A DNA stretch of 64,000 nucleotides from Serripes groenlandicus. Lineage: Eukaryota; Mollusca; Bivalvia; Cardiida; Cardiidae. The translations under genes and the position numbers were made by a program. Every line of letters starts with the position of its first letter. The first letter of the stretch is position 1. The notes under the pieces were generated by a model. That model was given only the letters and a program-made list of their open reading frames with translations, had not been told where the DNA came from and ran no database searches. This document shows positions 1-21,925 of the stretch, piece by piece. The stretch covers positions 23,145,270 to 23,209,269 of the forward strand of contig JASEVX010000001.1 of NCBI GenBank assembly GCA_031761405.1. The letters run 5' to 3'.

Positions 1-1009
1 TGCAGAACTTGGAATGTAAGTCATAAATATAATTATATATATATATAATATATATATAATATTTGGAATGTAACGGTTAGATAAAACAAAAGAAAAATGT
101 TTCGACTGTGTAAATACATTGTTCACTAGCTAATTTAGCAATTCACCATTTCCCTGATGCATGCGACATTTGACGCCTCTGATGCAGGCAAACTTTTTTC
201 GAAACATTTCCGGGAAAAGAGTAAATTGCTCAGAATAAGCAACTCCTCCTTTTCCTAAAATGTCATTTGTATCAAAATCATACTTTCATCGATCTAGGTG
301 TTAGAATCTTTCCCTCATCTTCATTAAAAACGTGTCAGGAAAATTGTTATTATTGGTGGGAAAAACCGCATAATATTCTGTATCATCATGCTTATGTTGA
401 ATAGTTGAAATTCTCTTAATGTGTTAATTATTAAGGAAGAATTAGGAAATATTTCAGATTGTATTAGACCACGTATTTTGGTGGAAGTGATATGCTTAAA
501 GTATTTCAAATTGGTTACAAATCAATATTCATACGATGGAAAAGTGACTCTATTGGAACGATTCCACTCACAGTTAGTCCACACCGTTTTTGTTTTCAAA
601 TGGATGTAATCAAGGTACAACAAGTGTCAATATCCACATTGATTGTCACTTATACGCTTTCACTGGTTATTTCCACCAGACTCCGCCGCCTACTCGGAAA
701 TAAAGGCCCAGCTTAGAACTAAAAATAACTTAATATATACAGCCAGCTGGAGCACTTATAAATGTTAATTTCGTCTCATCATATCGGGCAAGTCACCCAG
801 TTTGTTCAGTGAGGTTTTCTCCGATTTGACTCTCGACTCCCGCTTTCCACCCATAACGTGAGTTTTCGGGGGGCGCCTACAGTCGTCTGCGACACATTGT
901 TCTTGGAATGTTCGAAGTGTTCAAGCCTCGTCCTGAGCTGGGGAGGCTTTCGGCAGTATTGAATAATCACAAGTCATGTCACGCTCTATATTTAGACCAA
1001 AATTATTAT
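1..1009 (-). other. Otx 3' UTR and 3' flank
   Basis: Sequence downstream of the Otx stop codon. I found no AATAAA or ATTAAA on the minus strand within 1 kb of the stop, so the polyadenylation site is unresolved. TATAAA overlaps the stop at 1014-1009, and other weak variants occur. A TA-rich tract lies at about 30-62. Nothing else recognisable. Confidence 0.5.
160..265 (+). repeat. Degenerate family A MITE fragment
   Basis: Contains GACGCCTCTG, a decayed GCAG and AAACTTTTTTCGAAACATTT, then a decayed hairpin (AAATTGCTCAGAATAAGCAA) and CTCCTTTT, in the order seen in intact family A copies. Ends not preserved. Confidence 0.4.
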
Positions 1010-10881
<9,872 letters not shown>

Positions 10882-10889
10882 CTTTTACT

Positions 10890-10895
10890 TAATCC
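10890..10895. promoter_or_regulatory. TAATCC site next to the Otx start codon
   Basis: A K50-homeodomain (Otx/Pitx/Gsc) core, TAATCC, lies nine bases upstream of the ATG, with a second at 11140-11145. Single 6-mers are common by chance, so function is speculative. Confidence 0.25.
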
Positions 10896-11194
10896 TTAAT
10901 CTCTACAATGTTTTAATCACACAAGTTAATTCCTTCTTCTCGCTTATTAAACTTGCAGCAGAGATGATACTAATAAACAGTTAATTCACAATGAGGATGC
11001 GCACTAAGTCCACAATACAAAACTTTAAACTGAAATCTCCACTGATATTTAAGAGATTATTTTTTTAACAAGTACTGGCGATTTTCTACGACCTTGTATG
11101 TAAACTGACCGTTTCAAGTCTAAATCCCTAGGTTTATGTTAATCCAAACACGTGGTTGCCTGTTTACATACGATAATCCTTCCTTAAAATACAA

Positions 11195-11275
11195 TTGTGG
11201 GACGTTATTCACGCATGCGCAGTGATACGGGTATGTACCACGCCCCGCCCATTTTACCCACCCTCACGGTTTGCT
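11195..11275 (-). promoter_or_regulatory. Candidate Otx promoter region (GC box and NRF1-like palindrome)
   Basis: About 330 bp upstream of the ATG is ACGCATGCGCA (11211-11221), one base from a full NRF1-type site. It is followed by CGCCCCGCCC (11241-11250), a GC box for Sp/KLF factors. No convincing TATA box. This pairing is typical of TATA-less promoters. The transcription start is not determined. Confidence 0.4.
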
Positions 11276-12322
11276 AACAGTTTGTTGAAATATACAACAA
11301 TCGTTTTTTACAGAGATGATTGAACAATCCTAATGAGCCTTCTACTTCAAAGTGAGTAAGAGTCCTGTTTGTTTGTAACCAAGAACAATAGAAAGACAAA
11401 CAAACCTTTTATCTACCGAGGTTTCAAAGGGATATACATTTTTTATGATAAACTTTTTTTATGTAATATATTTTCAATTCAATTCAACTTCATGTTTTAC
11501 CATAGATACATACGTCCCTGAACATTACCATATGTTTATTCGAATACTTATTTATAAGTTAATTGTTAAAAGTAAGGTCTTTTTTTAATGTATATTTAAT
11601 GTTAAGTGACAAGAAATACATTTTACATTATCATTATTTGTTATACCAAGTGGTATAATAGTGATTTTTTAAATATTTCAAGGGAACAAATTATTTAAGA
11701 AGAAAACATATTAAGATATCTTAAATCATAATTTATTCGAAAAACAACTTCATTACCGTATATATATGTAAAGCATATTAACTTATTGCAAAATAAAATA
11801 AATTCTTTCTGTTGTTTTGTCTTTTGCATACAATTATGTTTATGTTAATTTGATTTGGGTGTTTCTACTCTTTTTACATTAAAATGATTTTGAACGAGTC
11901 TTGATATGAGTTGTATAAACGGTACCCGGAATTAATACATGTATATTATATGTATATTATATGTATATTATAAGCTTAATTACCCGAATCTTGGTTGTAT
12001 CTTGTAGATACATGTTATGATGACTTTGATGTTTTAATACTTTTGTACTTATGACAGTTTCTAACATTTCATATCATGAATGCCGTGATCATTTTATTTG
12101 CATATTTCTAACACAATATGTAATTATATATGGTTAAACCAAAAACGTTTGATGTATTTGTTTTAAATGGCAATATTAGTGAAATATAAACATATCGATT
12201 TGAACATTCTAGTGTAATTGGGTTAAAATAGAGATTAACCGCACGAGGAAGGACTTATAACCTCTTACACAAAATATTGAGATATAAATATTATTAAATT
12301 ATAATGATATATTGTAATATTG
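11276..12322. other. Intergenic, upstream of Otx
   Basis: AT-rich unique sequence. Contains three tandem copies of an 11-bp unit ATGTATATTAT at about 11938-11972. No gene or known element recognised. Confidence 0.6.
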
Positions 12323-12515
12323 ATCAACCCTTTCCCACATTCAACTTTTCTAATACATTGTTGCAAAAGAAGAAAGTGCTCATTGCTCACGCAATTTCTC
12401 CTTTTGTAAAAATTTTCTCAATTGTATTAAATAATCCAACTTTAATTTATAGAGTTAAACCATAGTTTTGCCCAGATGCTTTTAAAGTCTTCTGCTGCAG
12501 AATTTCCATCATATG
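12323..12515 (+). mobile_element. Degenerate family A MITE
   Basis: Begins CAACCCTTTCCCACATTCA and keeps AAAAGAAGAAAGTGCTCATTG, CAATTTCTCCTTTTG and AAAGTCTTCTGCTGCAGAA. The right terminus is lost and the hairpin is decayed, so this is an old copy. Confidence 0.6.
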
Positions 12516-12969
12516 GAAAATTGTGAACCCTGACGAAACACCAATGTATACAGATATTTCAGTTTTGCGGAAATCGCGGATGAAGACTCGATAAGGGTTA
12601 ACAAATTAATATAATGCTAAGATCGGAACTATTTGGTTTTATTTGGTATGTTTGTCCACTTTAACACGATTTCTTGTGTCAACTCAGAGACGGAAATGTA
12701 CACAGCGAAGCCCAGACAAAATCGTACAAACAAATCATACCCGAATTTGTTGTACATCTTAATGGAGAGAAATTTGTTTTCGTTCACGAGTTACAATATG
12801 TTCAGTTCAGGACATTTCATACGTGAACCGCGTTTGGCGACCGTAGTTTCTTATTGGCCCTAAGCACGCCCGGTGAAGATTCAGATGAGTATGTACATAA
12901 GCAGAGTCGCACCTGATCTCACCGTGGAGGTGCGCAGACATACCTTGTCCTACAGATGTAATTTGACGC

Positions 12970-13145
12970 GTATTCAGCAGACGACTTTTGGAAACATTGT
13001 GGCAAAAGGAGAAATTGTTCATAATGAGCAATATCTCCGTTTGTCACGAAGTTTTCAACTCTCTTTAAAATTTAAACTCTCAATGATGGGAGTATCCATC
13101 ATTTTTGCCATGATGTTTTTCAAGTCGTCTGCAGATTTTGATGTT
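12970..13145 (+). mobile_element. Degenerate family A MITE
   Basis: Has CAGCAGACGACTTTTGGAAAC, the hairpin GAAATTGTTCATAATGAGCA and, near the end, CAAGTCGTCTGCAGATTTTG. Both TTAA ends are lost. Confidence 0.55.
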
Positions 13146-13461
13146 CTTGGGAATAAGGATGAATGAAAAGTGTCGTGGTGGGCGATTAGAGGGTCTTATG
13201 TCACATCGGTTTTATCATAACATAAAGGAGTACATATACACTACTAATGTGGCTACACTTCTTGATTTTTGTCAGAAGTTACGTTTGGGGTTAATACAAC
13301 ATGGACGCGGATAGTTTATGTTATGAAGAGATTGTACGAATGCCATCTCATCTGGGTATTCACTTAGCGGAGGTTCAAAAGTTCCCCCCTCCCCCTCCCT
13401 ATCGCCCTTTGCGACTCTTTTGCATTAAAATGTGCTAAACCTTGGGCCCGTTTTTGTTTGA

Positions 13462-13560
13462 CCCTTTACCACAGAATAAATCTGCAGCATACGACTTTAA
13501 AAATATTTAGTAAAACATATGGAAAATGTCTATAACTGAAAGAACAATAATTTGATAAGG
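13462..13560 (-). repeat. Family A MITE end fragment
   Basis: CCCTTTACCACAGAATAAAT then CTGCAGCATACGACTTTAAA and GGAAAATGTCTATAACTGAA. This matches the right-end third of family A in reverse orientation. The remainder is missing. Confidence 0.5.
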
Positions 13561-13754
13561 TTGAAAAAATAAAAAAAATCTCATTTTGATTAGCTTCTAC
13601 AGGAATAAAAAATAGCACTTTGATTTTATGTACAAGCTGCAATACATACAATACTCTTGTCATATTGTAGGATGTATTGTCATAGCAAGTGTCCATACAT
13701 CCATCTTGTAAATAAATGGCGTGTGAAACGTAATCGCATGGTCACGTCTTCCTT

Positions 13755-13755
<1 letters not shown>

Positions 13756-13787
<32 letters not shown>
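13756..13787. repeat. Poly-C tract
   Basis: An uninterrupted run of about 32 C. The length of such a run is unreliable in most sequencing data. Confidence 0.9.
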
Positions 13788-13788
<1 letters not shown>

Positions 13789-14197
13789 AACAATGACTAA
13801 AATGTAACAACAAAATGTTGTGACTAGGAGGATGCATTTGATCGATACATTTCGCGAACCATTAATGATACGTTTATCATGGTAACAGTTCAAAAAGTAC
13901 GATGGCATAAGATACAACTGTCATGGTGTGACGTTTGAACAGGTGTTGTATTTTTGGCGGATATGGGTGTAAGCTTTACACAAATAATACATTAATTAAA
14001 TAAATAAATAATCAAACGTAAATAAATATGAAGCCTCTTAACGGAAACTGTCAACAATAAAAAACAACAGGTTTAAAACACAGAGCTGTTTCTCTGATAC
14101 AGACATACTGTTTACACCACTAAAGCAGACGACATTTGAAGGCAAGTTCTTCTTCATACACATCCCAACATTTGCAGCTCTGAATTCAAACTTAACT

Positions 14198-14427
14198 TTA
14201 ACCCTTTCCCTCATACGGCAATTCTGCAGCAGATGACTTTGAACGTATTTTGTCAAAAAATAGAAAATCTCCATAATTGAATGGATAACCTATGACAAAA
14301 ACTGGAAAACATTGTGGCAAAAGGAGAAATTGCACGTTTTGTGCAATTTCTTCTTTTGTCACTATGTTTTCAAAAAGCCGTCTGCTGCAGAGGCGTCAGA
14401 AAGTGTCTATATGAGGGGAAGGGTTAA
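14198..14427 (-). mobile_element. Family A MITE, intact
   Basis: TTAA at both ends. Left end CCCTTTCCCTCATACGGCAA, right end TATGAGGGGAAGGG. Central hairpin GAAATTGCACGTTTTGTG with its partner (the CAC/GTG stem type). Orientation is opposite to copies such as 30359. Non-autonomous. TTAA target sites and CCC-starting ends suggest mobilisation by a piggyBac-type transposase. Confidence 0.88.
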
Positions 14428-14702
14428 CATTTGTTGGCATCACATTTGTTTTCCTTAGACCATGTGATTCGAAAACAGATAAGACATTCAAGCAAAAAAA
14501 AAAACCTCCTTGTTGTATGGTTCATTTCGTTATACGATTTTAGTGCTAAGGTGGTATCACAAACGTCACTTTAATAACTGTTTGCGAAGGAGACGAACGT
14601 GGTGACGAGTTGGACATTATTAATCCACATTGTTCACTATTCATTCCCAAATGTTCTATAAATATGCGAAACGTTGTTAACAATCAAGGATTGAAATTCA
14701 TG

Positions 14703-14935
14703 TTAACCCATTTCCACATGCAGCAATTTTGCAGCAGACGGCTTTGATACCATCTTTGCACACACGTGGAGAAATCCCTATGAATAAAAGTAGATCGTTA
14801 TTGAAAAGAGGTTGGAAACATAGGGAAATAAGTCGGTAGTGTTCGTTTTGAGCAATTTCTCCGTTTGTTACATTGTTTTCGATAGTCGTCTGCTACAGAG
14901 GTGTCAGAAAGCGTTTTTCTGTGGGAAAGGGTCAA
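14703..14935 (-). mobile_element. Family A MITE, diverged subtype
   Basis: TTAACCCATTTCCACATGCA at the left and GTGGGAAAGGGTCAA at the right. It keeps CAGCAGACGGCTTTGA and GTCGTCTGCTACAGAGG, while the middle is diverged and the hairpin half lost. The right TTAA is mutated to TCAA. Confidence 0.75.
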
Positions 14936-15424
14936 CTAAATAATAATAGTAATTAAAATAGACTTTGAAAACACTGATGGTTACATGTACATGTATGTGC
15001 GTCTCACAGACTCGAGATATTCTGGTACACATACATGTACAAACTTCACGCTAAGGTGTCTTTTTGATTGACGTGGCTCAAACACAGACCCGATGTTTAA
15101 GTTAGGAAAGGAGGTTTCCGGTCGTCATAGGTTGGTTTTACTCGGGTACGGATGCTATGTAAATATGCTTGGTCAACATCCGAACAATGCCGAAGATGGG
15201 CGGAAAATGTCACGTGCATCTAACGAGGTGCAACTTCAATATTGGAACAAGTCGCCTTGCTAATTTGTTATCATTTATGACAAGTGATTTTGTAAACAGT
15301 ACCGGGATTCTGACACAACGTTATTTGAAGACCAGGGTGGAATCGTTTTGTTTACGTACCGATGTAAGAAAAATAGTCATTTGATAAATCACAATCATGA
15401 GACAATTAATTGGAAGTTGACTCT

Positions 15425-15515
15425 TTGCTGCAGCATTTGTTAGTTCACCCCTTCACAAATATAGACGACTTTTGAAAACATTGATGGAAAAATTTGCAAT
15501 TTGTTCATCGACAGC
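15425..15515 (-). repeat. Possible family A fragment
   Basis: Weak similarity: TTCACCCCTTCACAAATATA, then GACGACTTTTGAAAACATTG. No ends preserved. Confidence 0.3.
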
Positions 15516-15779
15516 ATTGTCGAATGGGGACATTTTAGGCATCACAATTTGTGTCGGTTTAATTTTTACTTGATGGGTTTTATTTATTCTGAAGTGTTTA
15601 GTATAATAACTAATAAATGATTAAAGTACAAATGATAAAAACAAATATGAAGTTTATAAAATAAATAGAAAACATTATTCGATAATAAAACATTTAGCGT
15701 TTTCCCCTTTCCTGTAAACCCCCATCCCCAACAGTCAATTGATGCAGTGACTACACGTAATATTTATATCATGAAAGGT

Positions 15780-15961
15780 CCGCTTAAAACAAATCTGCAG
15801 CAGACGACTTTGAAAACATCTGGACAAAAATAGGGAAAATCTCTATGAATAATAGGATAATTATTGAATAAAGCTGAACAAATTCTCCTTTTGCCACAAT
15901 GTTTCCGAAAGTCGTCTACAGCAAACGCGTCAGAAAAAGTATGTATGTTGTGAGAAAGGTC
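15780..15961 (-). mobile_element. Family A MITE, degenerate
   Basis: CAAATCTGCAGCAGACGACT near the left, CTCCTTTTGCCACAATGTTT in the middle, and GTCGTCTACAGCAAACGCGT then GTGAGAAAGG at the right. The hairpin has lost one arm and the TTAA ends are not preserved. Confidence 0.65.
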
Positions 15962-16568
15962 GGATAATTGGTTTCCGATTATCGGGGACCAATATCAGAC
16001 TTTTATCTTCGAGTTCATGTCGAAGAAGCCTGTATATGCAGACAAAGATTGTGAAATCACTAAGTAAACAAGCTTGTTAAAGCATACACCTATCTCTCTG
16101 GTCAGTTCTTTGTCCTAAAATCATGACCGAAATGGTCAGTACCTATCAATGTTTTAAAACCCTTGATATTTGAGAGCACATACACATATTTTAGATAATT
16201 GATTTAATATTTTCATTTAATGTTTATAATTATTGCCATTTTAAGTCACAAATCAGAAACTTTCTGACCAGATTGTTGTTGTGTTTTTTATAAATCTTTT
16301 TAATATCTGTCTGTCTGAAAAAGCAGAATAGCGAACGGTTTTAAATAAAAATAAAAATCTTAAAAACTCAAAAGAAAAGCTAAGGTTGGAGGAAACGGAT
16401 CGTTTTAACATCGTATACGTTTGGATTGTTTACAAATGAAATCAAAAATCAATTTGGTTGAACACCAGCGGATAGATTTTTAGTTAATTTAACACGCACA
16501 AACTCTTCAGAACGGATCTCGCTCATACTATACATGAATGACCCATGATGTCCCAGGTTTTTCTCATT

Positions 16569-16780
16569 TCAACCATTTTCCGCATGTAGACGAATTTGCA
16601 GTGGAAGACTTTTTTTAAAATTGTGTGACAAAATGAGAAATTGCTCATAATGAGAAGCTTTTTTTTCTTTTGACAAGATTTTATCAACTATATTCATTGA
16701 ATTAATTTCGTTATAGGATATTGACAATATGTTTTCCTATATGTTTTATAATTTGTAAGATGCAGTATGAAGGAAATGGG
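16569..16780 (+). mobile_element. Family A MITE, degenerate
   Basis: CAACCATTTTCCGCATGTAG at the left and GATGCAGTATGAAGGAAATG at the right, with GACAAAATGAGAAATTGCTC in the middle. Old copy. Confidence 0.5.
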
Positions 16781-16841
16781 ATGATTGGAATGTGAATCTA
16801 CGAGGGGGATGACTTGGGGAAAGAAAAAAGACTAAACAGAC

Positions 16842-17072
16842 TTAACCCTTTCCCTCATACGACAATTCTGCAGCAGACGACTTTGAACATATTTTGTCAA
16901 AAAATGTAAAATCTCCATAATTGAATGGATAACCTATGACTAAATGTGGTAAACATTGTGTCAAAAGGAGAAAGTGCACGTTTTGTGCAATTTCTTCTTT
17001 TTGTCACTATGTTTTCAAATAGCCGTCTGCTGCAGAGGCGTCAGAAAGCGTCTATATGAGGGAAAGGGTTAA
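16842..17072 (-). mobile_element. Family A MITE, intact
   Basis: TTAA at both ends. CCCTTTCCCTCATACGACAA left, TATATGAGGGAAAGGG right. The hairpin is the CAC/GTG stem type. Same orientation as 14198. Confidence 0.88.
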
Positions 17073-18437
17073 ACTTGTTGCATTAGTTACCAGTTAAATA
17101 AAGAATAAAATAGCAACAACAAAAGACATTCAGAACTACAATGTTACAAAGTGTGTTGGTGGATTCGCGACAAAGGCCCACATGAATTAACTAACACACG
17201 GCACTTCTTGTAATATGGACATATCATCTTTATTTATTACAAAAGGGTATGGAAAGATCCAATCTAAAAAGGAAAATAGACGACAAAAGCTTGCCCATAA
17301 GTCCACGTAGCAAGTAAAATGATTTAAGATTCACTCAAAGCATGAAATTAAAAAAAAGTTATCCACAAATATAAAAAGATAAAATAGGAAGTCATTTCTT
17401 CTTCCCTACGAGTTATTTTGTACACTTTCACAAAGAAAAAAAAGTCTCAATTGTCTTAGTATTAAAGTAGCTACGTGTGATTTTTTTTTTTTATCATTCA
17501 ACAAAGTAAAGTATAAAATGTAAAAAATAAATAAAGATAACATGACATATAAGAGAAGTTATTCATCGGCTTCCAATTTGTAATTAACTTCTTATATACA
17601 TATATCTTATTCACGTCTCTTGATATATATATATATATATATACGTATCTTTTTAATCTGTTTTTAAATAGTGCTATATATGTTTATCTACAATACACAA
17701 AAAAGACTTGACTTCGAATTTATAATTTTGAAAATTTATTTTTACTGGATTATTTACAATGTCTGAAACAATAATAGGCTCTAATTCAATTAGATCCAAC
17801 ATAGTTCGAGAGTAAACTTGACATCACACGTTTATGTCATGATCATGATGGGGGATTAAGCCAAAGGGATTATGTCTGTCCATAATCTTGTGTAAATTAC
17901 ACTTCTATTAACCTATGATTATCGCATTGTCCTTATTAGTTTTCGCGACGTTTTTTTATTATTATTTATTATTTGAGGGGTGTGTGCATTGTTGCTCAAC
18001 GTTTTGAGACTGGTTGGAGTGTTAGATATCAAACGGATCAAAGTACGGTGATGATCTGCCTGAACACGTGCAGGAATTTATGGATATTAAGCCGTTATGT
18101 GATTCAATTGAACTACATGATTTTTTTATTTGTGAATATACATGTCGAATTGTTTGTGGTTATATTTGTGATGATTTTCTAGAAATAATATTTACAAATG
18201 TGTCGATATAAAAAGCGTGAATTTTAACTTTCAGGATAAAAAGCATCTTTTAATAATATTACTTTACAAAACATATATTTGCAATTGATACTTGAACGTT
18301 TTGATGTTTACAATTATTTAGCTACCAAGGTTGTTATACGTTCACTAACCACATTGGAAATGCAATCATATTCACATGCCTTTTCTCAGCTGAAGCCAAG
18401 CTTTAGCCCGATGACTGACATTAATTATTTTATATAT
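17073..18437. other. Intergenic, no gene seen
   Basis: AT-rich. A TA microsatellite lies at about 17622-17642, and two GGATTA motifs occur close together near 17853 and 17867. A 69-aa open frame at 17973-18182 is not recognisable. Confidence 0.5.
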
Positions 18438-18684
18438 TAGCCGTTCCACGAGAAAACCAACAGTGTGGACTCTGCGTAATGTATCGAACCAGATCAGCCT
18501 GCGCAATCCGCGCCGACACAATCCGTCTCATGGGATAAGAGGTATAGAGTAATGATTCACGAAACAGAAAATCAACAGGAGGCGAAAAGTGTCTGTCCGG
18601 GTTAGCCTGCGCGGCATGCTTAGTCTGATCCGGGTCGATACTCTACGCAGAGTCCACACTGTTGGTTTACTCGTGGAACGGCTC
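18438..18684 (+). mobile_element. Family C MITE, intact
   Basis: Terminal inverted repeats of roughly 45 bp, starting GCCGTTCCACGAG and ending CTCGTGGAACGGC. It contains GACTCTGCGTAATGTATCGA, CAACAGGAGGCGAAAAGTGT and GCCTGCGCGGCATGCTTAG. The flanks are TATATA, so the target duplication cannot be resolved. No coding capacity. Confidence 0.85.
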
Positions 18685-18970
18685 ATATATATTCTCTTTC
18701 TACCCACAGACCCAGGTGTAAGACTTCAAACAGTGTGACGTCTGTATTTGTAATCTAAATGTGAACACCTGAGAGGTTTCTTTTTTTATTTGTGACAACC
18801 CTTTCTTTACCATGAATCAAATTCGATTTTGGGTTTTTTGTCAACATTTTTAAAATTTCTTTTTAACACAGAAATATTGGAATGTTTACACAAACATTCA
18901 TGGTTATATTATATATTGTAACAAAAAGGTGATGAACCTATATGTTCAAACTAATATTGAAACAAAATTC

Positions 18971-18985
18971 TTCTTCTTCTTCTTC
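18971..18985. repeat. Short TTC microsatellite
   Basis: Five TTC units just before the 32-bp array. Confidence 0.7.
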
Positions 18986-18992
18986 TATTAAA

Positions 18993-19252
18993 GAGTGTAT
19001 ATGCAACGAATTTCTACAATGAAAATGTGTATATGCAACGAATTTCTACAATGAAAGTGTGTATATGCAACGAATTTCTACAATGAAAGAGTGTATATGC
19101 AACGAATTTCTACAATAAATATGTGTATATGCAACGAATTTCTACAATAAATATGTGTATATGCAACGAATTTCTACAATAAATATGTGTATATGCAACG
19201 AATTTCTACAATAAATATGTGTATATGCAACGAATTTCTACAATAAAAATGT
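18993..19252 (+). repeat. 32-bp minisatellite, 8 copies
   Basis: Unit contains GTGTATATGCAACGAATTTC and TACAATRAA. Eight near-identical tandem copies. The last four differ from the first four by ATGAAA versus ATAAAT, showing stepwise spread of a variant. There are no spacers, so this is not a CRISPR-type array. Confidence 0.92.
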
Positions 19253-19929
19253 ATATATGAGCACATGTATATACCAATGTTGTAATATTTTGTATGTTTT
19301 TCACTGTTGTACGCTAGATATTTACCATATGGGGATATATATGACTTTCTGGTGAAATTTGAATAAAACTTGAAAAAATAGAAACTTGAAGAATTGAATC
19401 TATTATATATGAGTAGCGTCAGACGATTTCGGGTCTTGTTGTCTGTGGCATATACACAGTCACGACAGTCTTCGCTGTCCGCTTGTATTTAGTACAGACT
19501 GATGATACAATATATGTTATAAACCCCTAAAATTGAGGTAATTCGGGTGTTTCTAAAAACAATTTTTATGTCATCCTCATTCTGGAGATGAAAAAATAAA
19601 TGAGACCCCACATCCTATGTCCCGTATTATACAAACTATTAATATGCTCGAACCGATAAAAGGTATATGCCCTATGTATTGCTTTCCGTTGACGGTAGGA
19701 AAGTTAAAATCAATGAGAGGAAACTTAAAATTCAAGGCTATCTCCATAGGTGTGTAAATGTGGATCTTACATGTACAATGTATGCAAACAACCTATAGAC
19801 GGTCGATTTACAAGCGAACAATTCAGATCCAGATTAGATTGCGCGGTAAGCCTGATTGATCTGGACCTACACTAGCCCCTCAATACCCACACGGTTGTTT
19901 TTATCCAATACCACGACTCAACTATTTAC
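19253..19929. other. Intergenic, no gene seen
   Basis: Unique-looking AT-rich sequence between the 32-bp array and a MITE. Nothing recognised. Confidence 0.5.
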
Positions 19930-20053
19930 TTAACCCTCTCCCACATACAGACGCTTTCTGACATCTCCGAAGCGGACACTACTTTTCGAAAACATTGTGA
20001 CAAAAGGAGAAGTTGCTCACACCGAGATGTGTTGTAGATGGGAAAGGGATTAA
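19930..20053 (+). mobile_element. Family A MITE, internally deleted (124 bp)
   Basis: TTAACCCTCTCCCACATACA at the left and GATGGGAAAGGGATTAA at the right. The centre stops after GGAGAAGTTGCTCACA, so more than 100 bp is missing, including the second hairpin arm. Confidence 0.75.
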
Positions 20054-21251
20054 GACAACAACTAAAATCATAACATACCGGATCACGAGACCATTTCCCG
20101 CTTTTTCAAGTGAAGACTATTTGAACATCAATATAAACACAGTATAATCACGTTTTAAGATCGGATTCACTTAGCCAAATAAACCCTTCAAGTCGCCGTG
20201 TATATATATATATCCATTGATTTTTTTATTTTCTCCCTCAAAAACTATTCGTCCTTAGATGGATCCACCCTGATTGAAGCATTCCCCTGTGTTTTGAGCA
20301 CTGCTAAAATCCCAGTTTGGGACAGACATAGTACTGGTCACTACTCACTCTCGAGGACACATGGGTGATGACTTTTATTGGCCACACGGAAATCATGTAG
20401 ATAACTCATCATTTCATTCATTAACGGTAAAATGGAAATAAGTGGTGTGGTTTGACTCCTTTTTCGAAAAAGAAATATTCGGTTTTCAATAATAAAAAAA
20501 ATATGTACTATAAAGTGAATGAACTTGTACAGGCCTGCTGATGAATTTATTTTATCATAGCAAAATATTTTGTGCAAGTCACGAAATTCGAATAAAAGGA
20601 CTATGTTCGTTGTTACGGTGAGAGTGTCCGGTAATACTGATACGATGATACGCAGTGGGATAGAAGCCGGTTTTCATTGTCCAGTGGTCATTTAGAAGAA
20701 AACGATCACTATATTCTCTCCCACTGTTCAATTGTATTTTCCTTGCTTTTTTTGTTGACTGTTTTTGCAAGCTGGATAGCGTTGTAGTGCGTCTAAATTG
20801 GACACTTCAGCACGTAGAGAGCTAATAGTTTCTCTACCCTTTAAATGGCCCCCCTTTCTCCCCAAAAAAGTTGTTTATCAATTTGATATCGAAATTAAAG
20901 CATTTGATTGTTGAATGTTAAACTTTGTGTTTTAGTTATTTATTTGAATGTATGTGCTCTGTCCTGATGCTAACACCATGTGACGTCTATGGAACAGGCA
21001 CCGTTTGAAAACATTGTGATAAAAAGGCAAGTTGTCCCCCTCCCAGTATGTTTTCGAATTTTTCTATCAAGCTTTATGATATATAGTTTTCTTTTCCAGA
21101 GATGTTTTCAAACCTATGACTCTAGAAATATACAATTATGTGACGGATAACTTTGTATGAGTGTTAGAGTGCACCAGTGGGTTAGAATGAGTTATAATGA
21201 CTCGGGAACAGAACGTTGTACCAACCTATAGCTTGGAAATGTTGATTAGCA
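20054..21251. other. Intergenic with a weak MITE remnant
   Basis: No gene recognised. A possible family A remnant at about 20998-21090 (TTTGAAAACATTGTGATAAA, then GTATGTTTTC). The 78- and 63-aa open frames at 20341-20770 have no recognisable features. Confidence 0.45.
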
Positions 21252-21478
21252 TTAAAACTGTTTCCCACATACAGCAAATATGCAGCAGACTACTTTGACA
21301 ATATCTAGGCAAAAATATGAATTACCTCTGTATAACAATTGTTGATGATTTGAAATGAGTTGAAATCATTGTGACAAAAAGGAGACATTGATTAGTATAA
21401 AGAATATTTCCTTACGCCTCAATATTTTTCAAAATTCGTCTGTTGCAGAGGCGTCAGATAGCGTCTACATGTGGGAAT
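21252..21478 (-). mobile_element. Family A MITE, diverged
   Basis: TTTCCCACATACAGCAAATA left. CGTCTGTTGCAGAGGCGTCA and CTACATGTGGGAA right. It keeps CATTGTGACAAAAAGGAGA. Outer TTAA ends mutated. Confidence 0.7.
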
Positions 21479-21710
21479 CATTTTGTTTTGTGTCCCTTTG
21501 ATTGTCTTAAAACAAAACAATATCTGACTCTCACAAAGTTTGGTAGGAACCAGATAGATCAATCTCATTTTAAAATAATTAATTTAAGCCATGTAAGTAC
21601 GTTACGCAATTATTTTCTTTTACAGCTATTCAACAGATTAGAAACATTAATAGACATTGGGAATTAATCTATTTGAATAATTAAAAAAACAGATTAGTTG
21701 AAAGAATATG

Positions 21711-21925
21711 TTAACTCTTTCAGCGCCAAAGGTAATAGTGAGGTTTTTACAAACATTACTGATTCAGGCGAGTCAGCTCGTAAACGAGCTGTCTCACCTG
21801 AAATCAGCATTGTTTGCCTTTTAGTTTATCAAAATAGTCCAAAATTGTATTACATGAGAAATGGAGACGCCCGATTCTGAACATGGAAGAGTCTAATTTA
21901 AACAATTCGGCGCTGAAAGAGTTAA
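21711..21925 (+). mobile_element. Family B MITE, intact
   Basis: TTAA at both ends. Ends are CTCTTTCAGCGCC and GGCGCTGAAAGAG. The centre is a strong palindrome, GTCAGCTCG..CGAGCTGTCTCACCTGA. This copy carries an extra A at the palindrome centre. No coding capacity. Confidence 0.88.

Noticed and set aside
17853..17872. Pair of GGATTA motifs
   Set aside because: Two K50 cores this close are plausible by chance in AT-rich DNA; not comparable with the four-site cluster at 39457.
18993..19252. 32-bp repeat array resembling a CRISPR
   Set aside because: Eukaryotic context, directly abutting units with no variable spacers, no cas genes. The 34636 array is rejected for the same reason.
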